A stretch of 64,000 bases of DNA, taken from positions 248,001 through 312,000 of the forward strand of contig NZ_JAGGKH010000001.1 of the NCBI RefSeq assembly GCF_017873565.1, written 5' to 3'. Below, one piece after another: positions 63,199 to 64,000 of the stretch. The DNA comes from Lederbergia galactosidilytica (lineage in GTDB: Bacteria; Bacillota; Bacilli; Bacillales; Bacillaceae_C). Numbering within the stretch: the first letter of the stretch is position 1; each line of letters starts with the position of its first letter. Both the position numbers and the translations under genes were made by a program. The notes beneath the pieces are model-generated. The model had not been told where the DNA came from. It was given only the letters and a program-made list of their open reading frames with translations, and ran no database searches.

Positions 63199-63753
63199 CT
63201 ATTTTATCAGATCAATTTTCAGGTGGTTACGTTGGGCTAGTTGAATTTGTACATCTCCCGGTGCATATTGAATAACTGGTTTTCTTACTGTTGCATCAAT
63301 GCTAGGCTTTCTCGGTTGAAATTGAATATCGACATGACCTGGTTGGTAATGGGTTTTAACCGAAAATGGCGATGGAATCCACGTAATATTTGTCTCTGGC
63401 ATTGGTGGATTGGCTTGGCGTTTCGCGTGCTCAACATAGGCGTTTTGCCCATTCTGGATCTCGATCATTTCATCGCCTTCCTGAGCCACACGGGCAATGC
63501 CTTCCATTACTTTTTGATTTCCCTTTACAGCATTTTCTTTCACTGCTTTAAATGTACTCTTTACATTCATTTCTTCCCAAGCTTGCGACTGATCAATCGT
63601 TAATTTTCCCGGTGTTGTACGCATCTTCATCACAGCTTTTGGTTGTTCAATTCTAAGATCCGCTTGTGGTTGTTGAATCGATTGTCTTGCATTCATCGTT
63701 TGCATCGAGATTTTTGCTTGCTGTGATTCCATTTGAATCTGTGGAATTCGCAC
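63199..63753 (-). CDS. yviE: YviE/DUF6470-family flagellar-locus protein
   Basis: 184 residues, Gln/Met/Pro-rich, with repeated IQxxQxxAxIxM and VDIQFQPRKPSID patterns in a beta-rich arrangement. No signal or membrane span. The family is found only beside fliW and its role is unknown. GGAGGGGGA upstream of the ATG. Eight bases upstream of fliW. Confidence 0.92.
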   Translation of the reverse strand: MRIPQIQMESQQAKISMQTMNARQSIQQPQADLRIEQPKAVMKMRTTPGKLTIDQSQAWEEMNVKSTFKAVKENAVKGNQKVMEGIARVAQEGDEMIEIQNGQNAYVEHAKRQANPPMPETNITWIPSPFSVKTHYQPGHVDIQFQPRKPSIDATVRKPVIQYAPGDVQIQLAQRNHLKIDLIK

Positions 63754-63777
63754 CAGTCCCCCTCCTTTTCAAAAAAA

Positions 63778-63802
63778 GGGAAGACCTTGAGAAGGCCATC
63801 CC
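63778..63802 (-). terminator. Terminator upstream of yviE
   Basis: GGGAAGACCTT/AAGGCCATCCC stem with a three-base loop and TTTTTTTGAA tail on the minus strand. It ends whatever is transcribed from the right (flgL would be expected there from B. subtilis order). Confidence 0.8.
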
Positions 63803-63819
63803 GAATCTATATTCATGGT

Positions 63820-63930
63820 TTATTTATAGAGATTAGTTACTATAAAATTGCACAAACTATCAGTGGAAACAAACGAAATGCCTAATTCCGTAGAATTTTT
63901 TATTATCGGCGTCCCTTCCAAGTAGACCAT
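63820..63930 (-). pseudogene. Possible small gene or remnant at the window edge
   Basis: The minus strand encodes MVYLEGTPIIKNSTELGISF then VSTDSLCNFIVTNLYK and stop at 63820. Composition is protein-like, but the ATG at 63930 has no ribosome binding site. Just upstream a different frame reads GADHPAHFDGLSEMI and stop. The two could be parts of one frameshifted gene that starts beyond the window. No family recognised. Confidence 0.3.
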
Positions 63931-64000
63931 TTCATTTTCTAAAAATCACCTATATCATCTCAGAAAGTCCATCAAAGTGGGCTGGATGATCCGCGCCCCA

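Overview
The window is chromosomal DNA of a low-GC, motile, spore-forming Bacillaceae (Bacillus-like Firmicute). The evidence is the AT-rich codon use, GGAGG-type ribosome binding sites with several TTG starts, an S-box SAM riboswitch, and gene families typical of Bacillus (cytochrome c-551 lipoprotein, long HPF, YviE, FliW, CsrA, YjfB, YheC/D, LplA/YesMN-type uptake). No rRNA or tRNA gene was seen.

Two blocks, both on the minus strand, form the conserved backbone. Block A (about 4.4-18.7 kb), in the order of transcription, is flaG-fliD-fliS-fliT, hpf, a split chromate transporter pair, secA, prfB (with the programmed +1 frameshift), a cytochrome c-551 lipoprotein gene, ftsE-ftsX, a coiled-coil M23 murein hydrolase and cardiolipin synthase. 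Beyond it, to the left edge, lie a TlpA-like thioredoxin pair and a SAM-riboswitch-controlled metY that runs off the window. Block B (about 61.2-63.8 kb) is yviE-fliW-csrA-hag. In Bacillus subtilis hag is followed directly by flaG (yvyC)-fliD, so the roughly 42 kb between hag and flaG here looks like accessory DNA placed inside an otherwise syntenic flagellar locus.

The accessory segment (18.7-61.2 kb) is a mosaic of separately terminated units. They are a GGDEF-EAL protein, an oxidoreductase/aldo-keto reductase pair, a YesM/YesN-regulated CUT1 sugar importer, a Nudix hydrolase, a GlcNAc-type PTS (EIICB plus EIIA), a YjfB protein with a chemoreceptor, and a VWA lipoprotein. These are followed by a 1.2 kb tandem array of about 57 copies of a 21-bp repeat, a truncated haemoglobin, and a cell-wall-anchored GH18 chitinase with an LPNTA sorting signal. 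Then come an orphan sugar-binding lipoprotein, an AraC regulator, 1.3 kb of decayed DNA with a frameshifted LPNTA-protein remnant, an SDR dehydrogenase, a GntR regulator, a type I holin-like toxin with a probable antisense RNA, a coiled-coil protein, and a membrane-anchored DUF4041-like/GIY-YIG protein. The segment ends with a second flagellin carrying an inserted extracellular domain of about 265 residues, a zinc-ribbon membrane protein, an amino-acid permease and a tandem YheC/D ATP-grasp protein.

Much of the content concerns motility, the cell surface and polysaccharide use: two flagellins, the filament cap and chaperones, the CsrA/FliW circuit, a chemoreceptor, a chitinase with a GlcNAc PTS, and several sugar-binding lipoproteins. 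The most unusual items are the insertion-bearing flagellin, the 21-bp repeat array, the toxin/antisense locus with its duplicated promoter, and a scattered family of mini-palindromes with TCC-type loops.
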